From a virus, in the IMG/VR virus record IMGVR_UViG_3300034272_002176, positions 1-20,938 of that record: a stretch of DNA of 20,938 nt, one strand, 5' to 3'. Made by a program: the position numbers and the translations under genes. How positions within the stretch are numbered: the stretch's first letter is position 1; each line of letters opens with the position of its first letter. Under the pieces are notes generated by a model. That model was not told the origin of the DNA and did not search any database. It worked only from the letters and a program-made list of their open reading frames with translations. Positions 6,962-13,367 of the stretch are shown piece by piece.

Positions 6962-7677
6962 TCCCCATTGACCAAATATCCCTGATGGCAAAAGCCATCG
7001 CAGAATCCAAACTCTTCGGCATTCAGACGCCGGCTCAAGCTCTTGCTCTTGGCCTACTGTGCCAAGCTGAAGGGCGCCATCCCGCCGAGGCAGCCCGCGA
7101 CTACCACATCATCAACGGCAAGCCATCCTTGAAAAGTGAAGCCATGCTTGCACGATTTCAGCAGGCCGGCGGCAAGGTGGACTGGCACGAGTACACTCAC
7201 GAGGCAGTCAGTGGCACATTCTCGCATCCCCAGGGTGGCAGCCTAAAAGTGTCTTGGACAATGCAGGACGCTACTCGCGCCGGCCTGACTGGTAATCCAA
7301 CGTGGAAGAAGTTCCCACGGCAGATGCTCAAGGCCCGCTGTATTTCTGAAGCAGTCCGAGGCATCTTTCCCGGCGTCCTGTCTGGTCTCTACGCCCCTGA
7401 GGAAGTGGGCGAGTTCACACCAGTGCAGTCAGTTACTGAACCAGAGCCGCTTCAGATTCAAGCTGAAGCACAGCCGGTTCCTGAGAAGATCGAACGCATC
7501 AACCCGATGCAGCGTTTGCTGGCCGACAAAACTAAGGCTCAACGCGACAAGGTCACTGAAGGAGCACTTAAGAAGAACTGGATCAAGGAAGGCGAGACGT
7601 ACCTTGACATTCCCGCAGACATTGCCATGCAGGCTGTAGCTTTCCCAGAGAGGTTCTTTGCCGCTTTCGGAATTTAA
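6952..7677 (+). CDS. RecT-like single-strand annealing protein
   Basis: This 241-residue protein overlaps the resolvase gene by 10 bases. Recognisable blocks are the N-terminal MAKAIAESKLFGIQTPAQAL, then LLCQAEGRHPAEAARDYHI followed by GKPSLKSEAMLARFQQAGG, then FSHPQGGSLKVSW, and KFPRQMLKARCISEAVRGIF. This order and wording is typical of phage RecT-type recombinases, which coat resected ssDNA and pair it with homologous ssDNA. The C-terminal third, after about residue 155, is less conserved and rich in Pro, Glu and Lys. It works with the upstream Cas4-like exonuclease and the downstream DUF669-like protein, much as exo and annealing pairs do in other phages. Confidence 0.85.
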   Translation: MQLIPIDQISLMAKAIAESKLFGIQTPAQALALGLLCQAEGRHPAEAARDYHIINGKPSLKSEAMLARFQQAGGKVDWHEYTHEAVSGTFSHPQGGSLKVSWTMQDATRAGLTGNPTWKKFPRQMLKARCISEAVRGIFPGVLSGLYAPEEVGEFTPVQSVTEPEPLQIQAEAQPVPEKIERINPMQRLLADKTKAQRDKVTEGALKKNWIKEGETYLDIPADIAMQAVAFPERFFAAFGI

Positions 7678-7695
7678 CCCCAAACCAACAAAACC

Positions 7696-8094
7696 ATGCC
7701 ATCCGTAAAAATCGAACTAGGTGAACAGAAACAAGCAATCGAAGCAGGTATCCACCTTGCCAAGATCACAGACGCAGTCGAGGCTATCTCTAAAGCCGGC
7801 AACGACATGTTGAAGCTGGAGGTCGCAGTTGGACCTCTCAAATTCAACAGTTGGGTAGTCTTCACAACGAAGAACTCGCGCAACCTGGCTGACTTTGCTG
7901 AAGCTATCGGTCTGAAAGTTGTAGACGGCAAAGCGCTGGCTATCGAAATCGACGACTGCGTAGGCAAGGTCGCAAAGGTAGAGCTTGCCCCCGGCGAGAA
8001 GATCAGCGAGAAGACAGGCAAAGCATACCTCGAAATCAAGAGGTGGCTGCCAGTTGACGCGACAGATGTGAGCGGGGACGAGATCCCGTTCTAA
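7696..8094 (+). CDS. DUF669-like ssDNA-binding protein candidate
   Basis: The protein has 132 residues with alternating strands in the middle (KLEVAVG, FNSWVVFTT, GKALAIEIDD, GKVAKVELAPG, KAYLEIKRWLP) and an acidic-aromatic C-terminus, DEIPF. This tail mimics the DDIPF tip by which bacterial SSB recruits partner proteins. Phage DUF669 proteins found beside RecT-type recombinases have the same look. The likely role is to coat ssDNA in recombination and replication. The A/C-rich leader before the ATG (CCCCAAACCAACAAAACC) has no Shine-Dalgarno. I saw no OB-fold signature that would be decisive. Confidence 0.7.
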   Translation: MPSVKIELGEQKQAIEAGIHLAKITDAVEAISKAGNDMLKLEVAVGPLKFNSWVVFTTKNSRNLADFAEAIGLKVVDGKALAIEIDDCVGKVAKVELAPGEKISEKTGKAYLEIKRWLPVDATDVSGDEIPF

Positions 8095-8109
8095 GTGACT
8101 TATCGGGGG

Positions 8110-8135
8110 GTGCGCATCCGATCACGCACATTTTT
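8110..8135 (+). terminator. Possible weak intrinsic terminator
   Basis: GTGCG (8110-8114) can pair with CGCAC (8125-8129), followed by A and five T. The stem is only 5 bp with a 10-base loop, so it is weak. It would partly separate the recombination genes from the replication genes. It may only reduce downstream transcription. Confidence 0.35.
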
Positions 8136-8149
8136 ACAGGGACAAGGCC

Positions 8150-8365
8150 ATGATGAAAGCAGACTTGTTGGAGGCAGAGAGGATTGCAGCGGAGTTGTTC
8201 AAGGTGGATTACGATTTTAAGAGGACTGGGCAGGAAGGATTGAATGTTGGTAAGCTGGAGGTGATGACACTGGCTAAGGCAGTGCAGATTTTTCAGGGGA
8301 CTCTGGAAGCGAAACCGCTTTCGAGTGCGGCGCGGATGCAGCGAGAATTAGAGGCGACTCTCTAA
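8150..8365 (+). CDS. Small helical protein of unknown function
   Basis: This 71-residue protein starts at ATG 8150 or 8153, after AGGGACAAGG, one of the few Shine-Dalgarno-like leaders in the window. It is mostly predicted helix (residues 1-18 and 38-70) with a short central segment, YDFKRTGQEGLN. No family recognised. It sits 3 bases before the helicase gene, so it may be a helicase partner or regulator, but that is inference from position. Confidence 0.6.
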   Translation: MMKADLLEAERIAAELFKVDYDFKRTGQEGLNVGKLEVMTLAKAVQIFQGTLEAKPLSSAARMQRELEATL

Positions 8366-8368
8366 ACG

Positions 8369-9709
8369 ATGAGAGACCTAACCATCCCGCAGGCTGAGCA
8401 AGCCGAGCGGGCGGTGCTGGGGTGCCTGTTATTTGCACCTCATACGGCACTGCCTACCCTAGTCGCAAAGGGGCTGACCCAAAGCGACTTTCATAACCCA
8501 CAGTTTGGCGCCATTTACGCCGGCGTACAGGAAGGCGTACGTTCTGGCCTGAGCCTTGACCCCATTGGTCTGGCAACGCACTTAGCGAAGAAGGGTATTG
8601 CGTATGCGCTCCTCACAGAGCTTGCAACGGCAATGCCCTCTCTTGAACCGCTACCGAGCTGGTGCGAACTGGTTCAAGACGCAGCCCGGCGCAGGGAATT
8701 GCTCTCTGCTGTCCTGAAGGCTACTAAGGCCATCTCGGCCGGAGAAGCCACAGAAGAGGTTGTCGCGGGCCTGAGCGTGGCAACGCTGGCGGCCAATGCT
8801 GAACGTGGGCTGGGTTCTATAGTACAGTCTACGTTCAATGACCTATTGGCCTATGATACAGAGAACGATAGCAACACACTGATCGGCAACCGCTGGCTGT
8901 GTAAGGGCGGGAGTGTGCTCATTAATGCTCAGTCTGGTATCGGGAAGTCCAGCTTGACGATGCAGTTGGCAATAGGCTGGGCGCTCCACGGGATTGGTGC
9001 TTTCTCACATGTGCTCACCTTTGGGCTCACGCCGGTCAAGCCACTAAAGAGTCTGATCCTTCAAGCCGAGAACGACCAGGGCGATCAGGCTGAGATCTTG
9101 CAATCTGTCTTTTGCAAGTATGGGAAGCACCAATGTGGAGAGACTGAGCGGCAGCTACTGAATGAGAGGCTTGTCTTTTATCGGGACAACGTCCATTCAG
9201 GACAGGATTTCATCAGGGTGCTAGAGACTCTTGTCATCAAGCATCAGCCAGACATCGTGTGGATTGACCCACTGATGTGCTACTTGGGAGATGACATCAG
9301 TGACCAAGCAGTAGTGACGAAGTTCTGTAACGAACTCAACAGGATCAGCACTAAGACAGGTGTACTTTTGGCAGTCATTCATCACCTTCCAAAGCCAAGA
9401 GAGAACGGTCCAAAGACGGACTCAGACCTAGCTTATGCAGGCTTTGGATCGAGTGCATTGACTAACTGGGCGCGTGAGGTCATCACGTTGCAGCGGGTTG
9501 AGACGCCTGATAAAGACCCTTTGACGTGTAGTCTGACGATGACTAAACGCAGATTGCGCTCCGACATCAGGTGCTTTGAGAAAGGGATTCCCACTTCAAA
9601 GATCTACATTCGCCACAGCCCTACTCCTGAGAAACACGGCATGATTTGGCAGCAATGCTTAAAACCAATTATCGAAAGTGACGAAGAGAAATCAAAAAGA
9701 AGACGATGA
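8369..9709 (+). CDS. Replicative helicase-like ATPase: DnaB N-domain plus RepA/RecA-type core
   Basis: The protein has 446 residues. Residues about 7-100 resemble the DnaB N-terminal domain (PQAEQAERAVLGCLL near the start). After a linker comes a RecA-type ATPase with Walker A AQSGIGKS (187-194), a second strand LILQAEND (229-236), Walker B DIVWIDP (295-301) and VIHHLPKP (about 342), a typical RepA/AAA_25 feature. The core looks more like plasmid RepA hexameric helicases than DnaB itself, so the combination is unusual. It ends in a basic tail (KSKRRR). It probably unwinds DNA at the origin located in the initiator gene 0.9 kb downstream. ATGA coupling links it to the next gene. Confidence 0.8.
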   Translation: MRDLTIPQAEQAERAVLGCLLFAPHTALPTLVAKGLTQSDFHNPQFGAIYAGVQEGVRSGLSLDPIGLATHLAKKGIAYALLTELATAMPSLEPLPSWCELVQDAARRRELLSAVLKATKAISAGEATEEVVAGLSVATLAANAERGLGSIVQSTFNDLLAYDTENDSNTLIGNRWLCKGGSVLINAQSGIGKSSLTMQLAIGWALHGIGAFSHVLTFGLTPVKPLKSLILQAENDQGDQAEILQSVFCKYGKHQCGETERQLLNERLVFYRDNVHSGQDFIRVLETLVIKHQPDIVWIDPLMCYLGDDISDQAVVTKFCNELNRISTKTGVLLAVIHHLPKPRENGPKTDSDLAYAGFGSSALTNWAREVITLQRVETPDKDPLTCSLTMTKRRLRSDIRCFEKGIPTSKIYIRHSPTPEKHGMIWQQCLKPIIESDEEKSKRRR

Positions 9710-10257
9710 ACTACACAAAGATCGGAGCACTACCAACACACCGCTACATATGGGTGGACAGTCAGTACACTCATGAAGAGCCCTGTGGCCTCGTAGAAGC
9801 CATGTGGGTGGGCCTGACATCTATTCCCGGGCGGGCATGGGGCATCAATGTCATCTTGCGAGACGGGGGCGCCTTGTACAGGAACATCCCGCCTCATGCT
9901 GTCTCATTCACAGCAGGTCCGAAGCAGGAATGGAACATCAGTAATGCCCAGCTTTGGGACTGCTACAGCTACCATTTTGCAGTGCTCCAAAACCCGATTA
10001 TGCGTGGAATGGAGGTGAGTGTAAGGCTAAAAACCGACGTAATTTCGCATGGGCAATACCTTTTTTCGACTGCTCACATGCACGACGGCTGGTCTGACAG
10101 CCCGGATCAGGACAAGGAGTTTATCTTTGTGCAGCTCGATTGTGGCCGGCTAACGATCCAGCCCACCAACAGAGTGCGCTTCATTGACCGTAGCTTCACG
10201 ACAGATGCGCTACCAAAGTTGAAATTGCAAGAAACAGTCTATAGTTGCGAGAAATGA
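9706..10257 (+). CDS. Conserved-looking phage protein of unknown function
   Basis: This 183-residue protein is coupled by ATGA on both sides, between the helicase and the initiator. It has many aromatic residues and strand-like segments, with a distinctive part HMHDGWSDSPDQDKEFIFVQ followed by LTIQPTNRVRFIDRSF. I recall similar wording in unnamed phage proteins but can assign no function. The tight coupling inside the replication module suggests it is co-produced with the helicase and initiator. No membrane or signal segment. Confidence 0.75.
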   Translation: MNYTKIGALPTHRYIWVDSQYTHEEPCGLVEAMWVGLTSIPGRAWGINVILRDGGALYRNIPPHAVSFTAGPKQEWNISNAQLWDCYSYHFAVLQNPIMRGMEVSVRLKTDVISHGQYLFSTAHMHDGWSDSPDQDKEFIFVQLDCGRLTIQPTNRVRFIDRSFTTDALPKLKLQETVYSCEK

Positions 10258-10922
10258 ATCCACGTTCTGAGAACCCAAGAGAAGAAGGCCCATGGGGCTG
10301 GCAAGCACGAGATGCTGCTGCCCAGGCAGGCCAGCTAGGCATCAACCATCACTCAGTTTACTGCGCCCTTACCCACTTCCAGAGCGCAGCAGCGACTGAC
10401 CACAAACGGAGGTTTGCTGCCAGTTACGAGCAGCTCGCAGAGTACTTGAAGTGCTCAACGAAGACGATCCAGAGGTGCTTGGGCGACCTGCAAAAGGCCG
10501 GCCTTGTCAGGATCTTTTCTGGCGCAAACGGAAGCAACAGGAACACCCGTAACGCCTTTTTTTTGACCTCGATTAGTAGGGACTGTGAGTCCCAACGTAG
10601 GGACTATAAGTCCACATTGCCGAAGGACTGTGAGTCCCTACCACCGAAGGACTATAAGTCCCACCTTAATAAGAAAAAGAACAAATACAAGGCGGGGCCT
10701 CAAGCCCCCGCCGTTGTATTAAAGAAAGCAGAACCGCAGCCCACTTGCCCGCCCCTGACGGGCGGCAGTGGTCCACGAAAGAACCCGGAGATTATCCACG
10801 ACTTTTCGCACCTGCCAGAGCGTGACAGGGCGTACATGGTGATGATGCGTGCAATTGCTGCTGAGGCTGACGAGGCGATTGCGGAACAGCGCAGGCAAGC
10901 AGAGGCTGAAAACTTTTCCTAA
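10254..10922 (+). CDS. Winged-helix replication initiator (lambda O-like organisation)
   Basis: The protein has 222 residues from the ATG at 10254 (ATGA overlap); a TTG at 10245 is possible but less likely. The N-terminal 105 residues contain a winged helix-turn-helix: HHSVYCALTHFQ, RFAASYEQLAEYLKCSTKTI and RCLGDLQKAGLVRIFSG, then a wing. This is the pattern of phage and plasmid initiators and replisome organisers. Residues about 109-137 are a repetitive linker (four copies of K/R-D-C/Y-E/K-S) forced by four DNA iterons in the gene. The rest is a Pro/Ala-rich linker and a C-terminal helix (DRAYMVMMRAIAAEADEAI) that could contact the helicase. Gene order helicase-unknown-initiator differs from lambda O-P, but the embedded origin is alike. 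Confidence 0.8.
   Translation: MNPRSENPREEGPWGWQARDAAAQAGQLGINHHSVYCALTHFQSAAATDHKRRFAASYEQLAEYLKCSTKTIQRCLGDLQKAGLVRIFSGANGSNRNTRNAFFLTSISRDCESQRRDYKSTLPKDCESLPPKDYKSHLNKKKNKYKAGPQAPAVVLKKAEPQPTCPPLTGGSGPRKNPEIIHDFSHLPERDRAYMVMMRAIAAEADEAIAEQRRQAEAENFS
10579..10662 (+). repeat. Four palindromic iterons, candidate replication origin
   Basis: Four 15-base near-palindromes of form GGGACT-N3-AGTCCC lie at 10579-10593, 10600-10614, 10624-10638 and 10648-10662. The central triplets alternate GTG, ATA, GTG, ATA. Copy starts are 21, 24 and 24 bases apart, about two helical turns, so all sites face roughly the same side of the DNA. They lie in the middle of the initiator gene, where it encodes a flexible linker. 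This matches the layout of the lambda origin. An A-rich stretch follows directly. Confidence 0.75.
10667..10690 (+). other. A-rich segment, candidate DNA unwinding element
   Basis: Directly after the fourth iteron there is a purine-biased, A-rich stretch (TAATAAGAAAAAGAAC and the next few bases). In lambda-type origins an AT-rich unwinding element follows the iterons. The role here is inferred from position and composition. Confidence 0.5.
10686..10718 (+). other. Strong hairpin next to the origin
   Basis: TACAA-GGCGGGG (10686-10697) pairs with CCCCGCC-G-TTGTA (10706-10718), giving 12 bp with one bulged G and an 8-base loop. It lies inside the initiator gene just after the A-rich segment. 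It could be a primosome loading or priming site, or simply a coding coincidence of Pro/Ala codons. Confidence 0.5.
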
Positions 10923-10955
10923 AGTCCAAGCCGACCCAAGCCGATACCAACTTTG

Positions 10956-11255
10956 ATGACAACGACACACCACACCAACTCGCTCATCAGGGACGTAATC
11001 ATCCCTGAGGAGATTGCAGTGCTTAAACGCACCATTAGCCGGCTGGCTCAACGAGCCAACGAACTCGAAGGTCACCTCAGGGCAGCAATCTGCCTCCTCG
11101 ACCACGTTGACGCGACCAGCGTGAACTTGTACTGGGGAACGCAATCTCAGTTTATGAATGATCGCAGAGACCTGCATCATGCTTTTGAACAGCTAACTAA
11201 ACTGCCAATAGAGGCCCTTGGCAGCCCCGTGAAGGTGCCTAACCCACTCGACTAA
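10956..11255 (+). CDS. Small helical protein of unknown function
   Basis: The protein has 99 residues from the ATG at 10956. A long helix (about residues 15-45, IPEEIAVLKRTISRLAQRA) with heptad-like spacing is followed by a His/Asp-rich second helical part. No family recognised. It is the first of six consecutive small genes running to 12251, probably a single early transcript. It is separated from the next gene by one base. Confidence 0.6.
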   Translation: MTTTHHTNSLIRDVIIPEEIAVLKRTISRLAQRANELEGHLRAAICLLDHVDATSVNLYWGTQSQFMNDRRDLHHAFEQLTKLPIEALGSPVKVPNPLD

Positions 11256-11256
11256 T

Positions 11257-11460
11257 ATGACCACAGCCAACGATATGAAAACTAGGGCGCAACTCGATGA
11301 TGAGATTGCTGACCTAAAAGAGGCTCTCACCATTGCAGTGGAGACAGCGGCAGAGTTGCTCAGGATTGGGCAACCTCAAGTGCGAAACAGGCAGAGTTTA
11401 CTGACATGGAGTCAGCTTGCAGTGGCCGTAGACATTCTTAAGCGGGAGGTGCAGAAGTGA
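11257..11460 (+). CDS. Small helical protein of unknown function
   Basis: This 67-residue protein is mostly helix (TRAQLDDEIADLKEALTIAV and then WSQLAVAVDILKREVQK) with a short polar middle. The leucine and alanine spacing suggests a coiled coil. It is coupled to the next gene by a GTGA overlap at 11457-11460. Function unknown. Confidence 0.6.
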   Translation: MTTANDMKTRAQLDDEIADLKEALTIAVETAAELLRIGQPQVRNRQSLLTWSQLAVAVDILKREVQK

Positions 11461-11693
11461 AATCAATCCGTTGGGACGAAAACACCATCATCACGTTTTC
11501 TGATTTTTCCGATCAAGAAATTACCGTGAACGGCAAAGTGTGGCGATTTGACTACGATAGGCGCCTAGGGCCCTTATGGCTCAAGAAAGACGGGAGTGAG
11601 AGAAGTTGCCAGAATCCAAACAAAGCCGTATGGAAGGCTTTTGAGCAGTGGCTAATTGAACACGATAAAAACACGGAATTGAACACGAATTGA
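11457..11693 (+). CDS. Small phage protein, C-terminus in a tandem repeat
   Basis: This 78-residue protein starts with GTG at 11457, overlapping the previous stop. It is strand-rich at first (ITFSDFSDQEITVNGKVWRF) and then carries a pattern that looks conserved (FDYDRRLGPLWLKKDGSER). The last residues, from LIEHD to the stop, are encoded by copies of an 11-base repeat, and the stop codon itself lies in the second tandem copy. The true ancestral C-terminus may therefore have changed by repeat gain or loss. Function unknown. Confidence 0.6.
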   Translation: MKSIRWDENTIITFSDFSDQEITVNGKVWRFDYDRRLGPLWLKKDGSERSCQNPNKAVWKAFEQWLIEHDKNTELNTN

Positions 11694-11709
11694 ACACGAA
11701 TTGAACACG
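11654..11709 (+). repeat. 11-base tandem repeat AATTGAACACG
   Basis: Three perfect head-to-tail copies lie at 11677-11687, 11688-11698 and 11699-11709, with one further copy 13 bases upstream at 11654-11664. They span the end of one gene and the 17-base gap before the next ATG at 11711. The unit is not a multiple of three, so any change in copy number would alter the upstream reading frame end and the downstream leader spacing. Confidence 0.9.
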
Positions 11710-11710
11710 A

Positions 11711-11872
11711 ATGAAAAACAAGGAAGAACTCGATGCTGTCTGGGAGCTACTGCACCGGGCCATGTCAGTGATTGATGACCTGACAAGCCTCAGACCAATT
11801 GCGTCAAGGCTGGAGCAGGAGATTGAGGAGATCCAGGATGAGATCGCTGAGATTGAAGGGAGGCAGGAATGA
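11711..11872 (+). CDS. Very small coiled-coil protein
   Basis: This 53-residue protein starts just after the tandem repeat. Nearly the whole chain is helical and charged: ELDAVWELLHRAMSVIDDL, then RLEQEIEEIQDEIAEIEG with clear heptad spacing of Leu and Ile. Both ends fit the local pattern: it starts after the repeat and overlaps the next gene by ATGA. It is probably real, with unknown function; a protein-protein adaptor or dimeric small regulator is plausible. Confidence 0.65.
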   Translation: MKNKEELDAVWELLHRAMSVIDDLTSLRPIASRLEQEIEEIQDEIAEIEGRQE

Positions 11873-12066
11873 ACGAAGCAGGCGAACAGATTCTGCTGCA
11901 CAGGATCAAGTCACTGGAGTGGCTGCTAGACGTTAAGACCGAGCAAGTTTACAGATTGGAAACTGCACTCAAGCAAATCAAAGAATGCGACTGGCCGGGA
12001 TCAGAACCGGGAATATACAGCCGAGCAGACTGGATGCAGAAAATAGCAAGGGAGGCACTGGAATGA
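11869..12066 (+). CDS. Small helical protein of unknown function
   Basis: This 65-residue protein is coupled by ATGA on both sides. A long amphipathic helix (ILLHRIKSLEWLLDVKTEQV, continuing RLETALKQIKE) is followed by a short C-terminal part with GIYSRADWMQKIAREALE. No family recognised. It resembles its neighbours in being short, charged and probably coiled-coil. Confidence 0.6.
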   Translation: MNEAGEQILLHRIKSLEWLLDVKTEQVYRLETALKQIKECDWPGSEPGIYSRADWMQKIAREALE

Positions 12067-12251
12067 GCATCAAGCCTGAAGAAAGATTCCATCACGAGAT
12101 CGCGCTCGATATTTTGGGCGCAAAGGTTGCAGGGACTCAGCGCCAGCTTCGAGCTGCACTAAGACGAGTCGAGGCGCTGGAAACACAGATGCGTCGAGAA
12201 GGTTGGACTCAAGAAGACCTGGACCTGATTGAGCCGAAAATCGAACAGTAA
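12063..12251 (+). CDS. Small helical protein, last gene of early block
   Basis: This 62-residue protein starts at the ATG at 12063, overlapping the previous stop (ATGA). An upstream in-frame ATG at 11985 lies inside the previous gene. A helix with KVAGTQRQLRAALRRVEALE is followed by an acidic helical end. It is the last gene before the two-way terminator at 12274-12309. Function unknown. Confidence 0.6.
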   Translation: MSIKPEERFHHEIALDILGAKVAGTQRQLRAALRRVEALETQMRREGWTQEDLDLIEPKIEQ

Positions 12252-12273
12252 CCGTTCAGAAATCAAGACACAA

Positions 12274-12309
12274 AAAGAGGGCGCCCCGGGAGACTGGAGC
12301 GCCCTCTTT
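12274..12309. terminator. Strong bidirectional intrinsic terminator
   Basis: AAAGAGGGCGC (12274-12284) pairs with GCGCCCTCTTT (12299-12309), a perfect 11-bp stem with a 14-base loop. Each outer arm is A-rich on the left and T-rich on the right, so transcripts of either strand end in a U-rich tract. It lies between converging operons, the plus-strand early genes and the minus-strand island. Confidence 0.9.
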
Positions 12310-12323
12310 GCTTAGGGGGACGA

Positions 12324-12917
12324 CTACTGTTTAGTCCCCTTGGCACCCAATCGCAATGCTCGCCTTTCGGCGTGATGATTGTCTCTTGCCGTCCTAGCGC
12401 ATTCAGCATTGCAGGTCTTGGCCCAACCAGCACCAGACATCCTGGCTTCAAACTGAGAGCCACACACTGTGCAGCTATGTACTGGCCTAAGCTTGACTGG
12501 CTTCTTAAACGACTTCCGCACACATGCGTCAGAACAGCACTTAAGCCACCGCTCTTTGGCCTTAAACATGTTGCCACACACAGTGCACGACTTCTCAAGC
12601 CGGCACTCTGTACAGGTGTCGTACTTCATGGCCATCCTGATAAACGGCTCTTTACACCTGATACAGGTGATCTTTTGCCAGTCCGCAACACGCTGCTTAC
12701 GAGTCGAGCCATCTGAATTCTTGGGCTCTGGTTCTGGTTCTTCTTGCTTCTCTGGTAATTTAATCAGCCCAGCAGCAATGGCTCTGGCGACAAGGAAGGG
12801 CATCTCTTCCATTCCCTTTGGTGCAGCAGGAACAGTTTGGTCAATGAATCTGTCTCCAAGGCAGCGAGTGTGTCTTGTGGGTCCAGAATAGTACGGGTGG
12901 CCGTTCATCAAGCTCAT
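12324..12917 (-). CDS. Protein with three zinc-binding modules
   Basis: This 197-residue protein is on the minus strand. Cysteines form three four-Cys sets: 85/88/102/105, 111/114/128/132 and 149/152/169/173. Typical stretches are CIRCKEPF, CTECR, CTVCGNMF and CTVCGSQF, which look like successive zinc-ribbon or treble-clef units. The N-terminal 75 residues are different (RCLGDRFIDQ, then a Glu/Pro-rich linker). The C-terminus is basic (HHAERRALRLGAKGTKQ). DNA or RNA binding is likely but not proven. It starts directly after the membrane-protein gene (TAATATG) and ends before the terminator, forming the distal part of a two-gene unit. Confidence 0.75.
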   Translation of the reverse strand: MSLMNGHPYYSGPTRHTRCLGDRFIDQTVPAAPKGMEEMPFLVARAIAAGLIKLPEKQEEPEPEPKNSDGSTRKQRVADWQKITCIRCKEPFIRMAMKYDTCTECRLEKSCTVCGNMFKAKERWLKCCSDACVRKSFKKPVKLRPVHSCTVCGSQFEARMSGAGWAKTCNAECARTARDNHHAERRALRLGAKGTKQ

Positions 12918-12918
12918 A

Positions 12919-13176
12919 TTAGCGTGCGTAGTTAAGGGCCCAGAGGTTGACTAAGACAAGGAGGACTAGGGCAATGGCATCAACGATGTCGTAGCTACCA
13001 ATGATTGCCAGGATGTCGATAAAGAGCAGGGCGGCAATAGAGACCAGCCTGACTGGAGTCCATTTGACGGTGAAGACCTTGTCTTCTGGGAAGTGTAGTT
13101 TCATATGAGGTTCTGGGTAGTCGTCTGTGTTGGAGGGTGAAGTTATGTCAGGCTTGGAGTAGCGGGATGTGCTCAT
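12919..13176 (-). CDS. Small two-helix membrane protein
   Basis: This 85-residue protein is on the minus strand. It starts at the ATG at 13176 with AGGGGA about 9 bases upstream; longer in-frame starts extend into the leader. A polar N-terminal domain (about 42 residues, with DDYPEPHMKLHFPEDKVF) precedes two membrane segments, about 44-62 and 66-82. It is probably an inner-membrane protein with the N-terminus inside or outside undetermined. Such a protein in an accessory island may be a superinfection-exclusion factor, but that is only a guess. Its leader is one copy of a duplicated block. Confidence 0.65.
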   Translation of the reverse strand: MSTSRYSKPDITSPSNTDDYPEPHMKLHFPEDKVFTVKWTPVRLVSIAALLFIDILAIIGSYDIVDAIALVLLVLVNLWALNYAR

Positions 13177-13181
13177 GGGAT

Positions 13182-13260
13182 GGGTCCCCTTTTTGGGAGT
13201 AATTTCAGTTTTGAGAAATGGTTTTTCCAATTTCCGATTTAAGGATTCGGCAAAGGAAAC
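13182..13260 (-). repeat. Leader block, copy A of an imperfect direct repeat
   Basis: This block resembles 13368-13447 over about 80 bases. Both begin GGGTCCCCTTTTT and share TTTTGAGAAATGGTTTT in the middle and GGAAAC at the end. On the minus strand the block ends in AAAAAGGGGACCC, the ribosome-binding region of the membrane protein gene. It may hold promoter or operator elements. Confidence 0.7.
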
Positions 13261-13309
13261 TGGGTTCTTTAGGAGAATCTTCCTAGGCGGGTGAGATTGT
13301 CCGGTGAAC

Positions 13310-13333
13310 CATATCGGTGAAGGCACCGATATG
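13310..13333. promoter_or_regulatory. Perfect 10-bp-arm palindrome
   Basis: CATATCGGTG (13310-13319) and CACCGATATG (13324-13333) are perfect inverted repeats with a 4-base loop AAGG. There is no T-run, so it is not a standard terminator. It lies between the two copies of the duplicated leader block and could be an operator or an RNA hairpin in the leader of the minus-strand unit. Confidence 0.65.
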
Positions 13334-13367
13334 ATCCAGGCCGGCCAGCTCTGGGCACGAGCCAGGC

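Noticed and set aside
10579-10662. CRISPR array
   Set aside because: Repeat units are 15-base palindromes with 6-9-base gaps inside a protein gene; spacers of CRISPR length are absent.
12469-12891. Plus-strand frames opposite the zinc protein
   Set aside because: The minus strand has regular Cys-x-x-Cys modules and a proper neighbour; the plus frames have no pattern.
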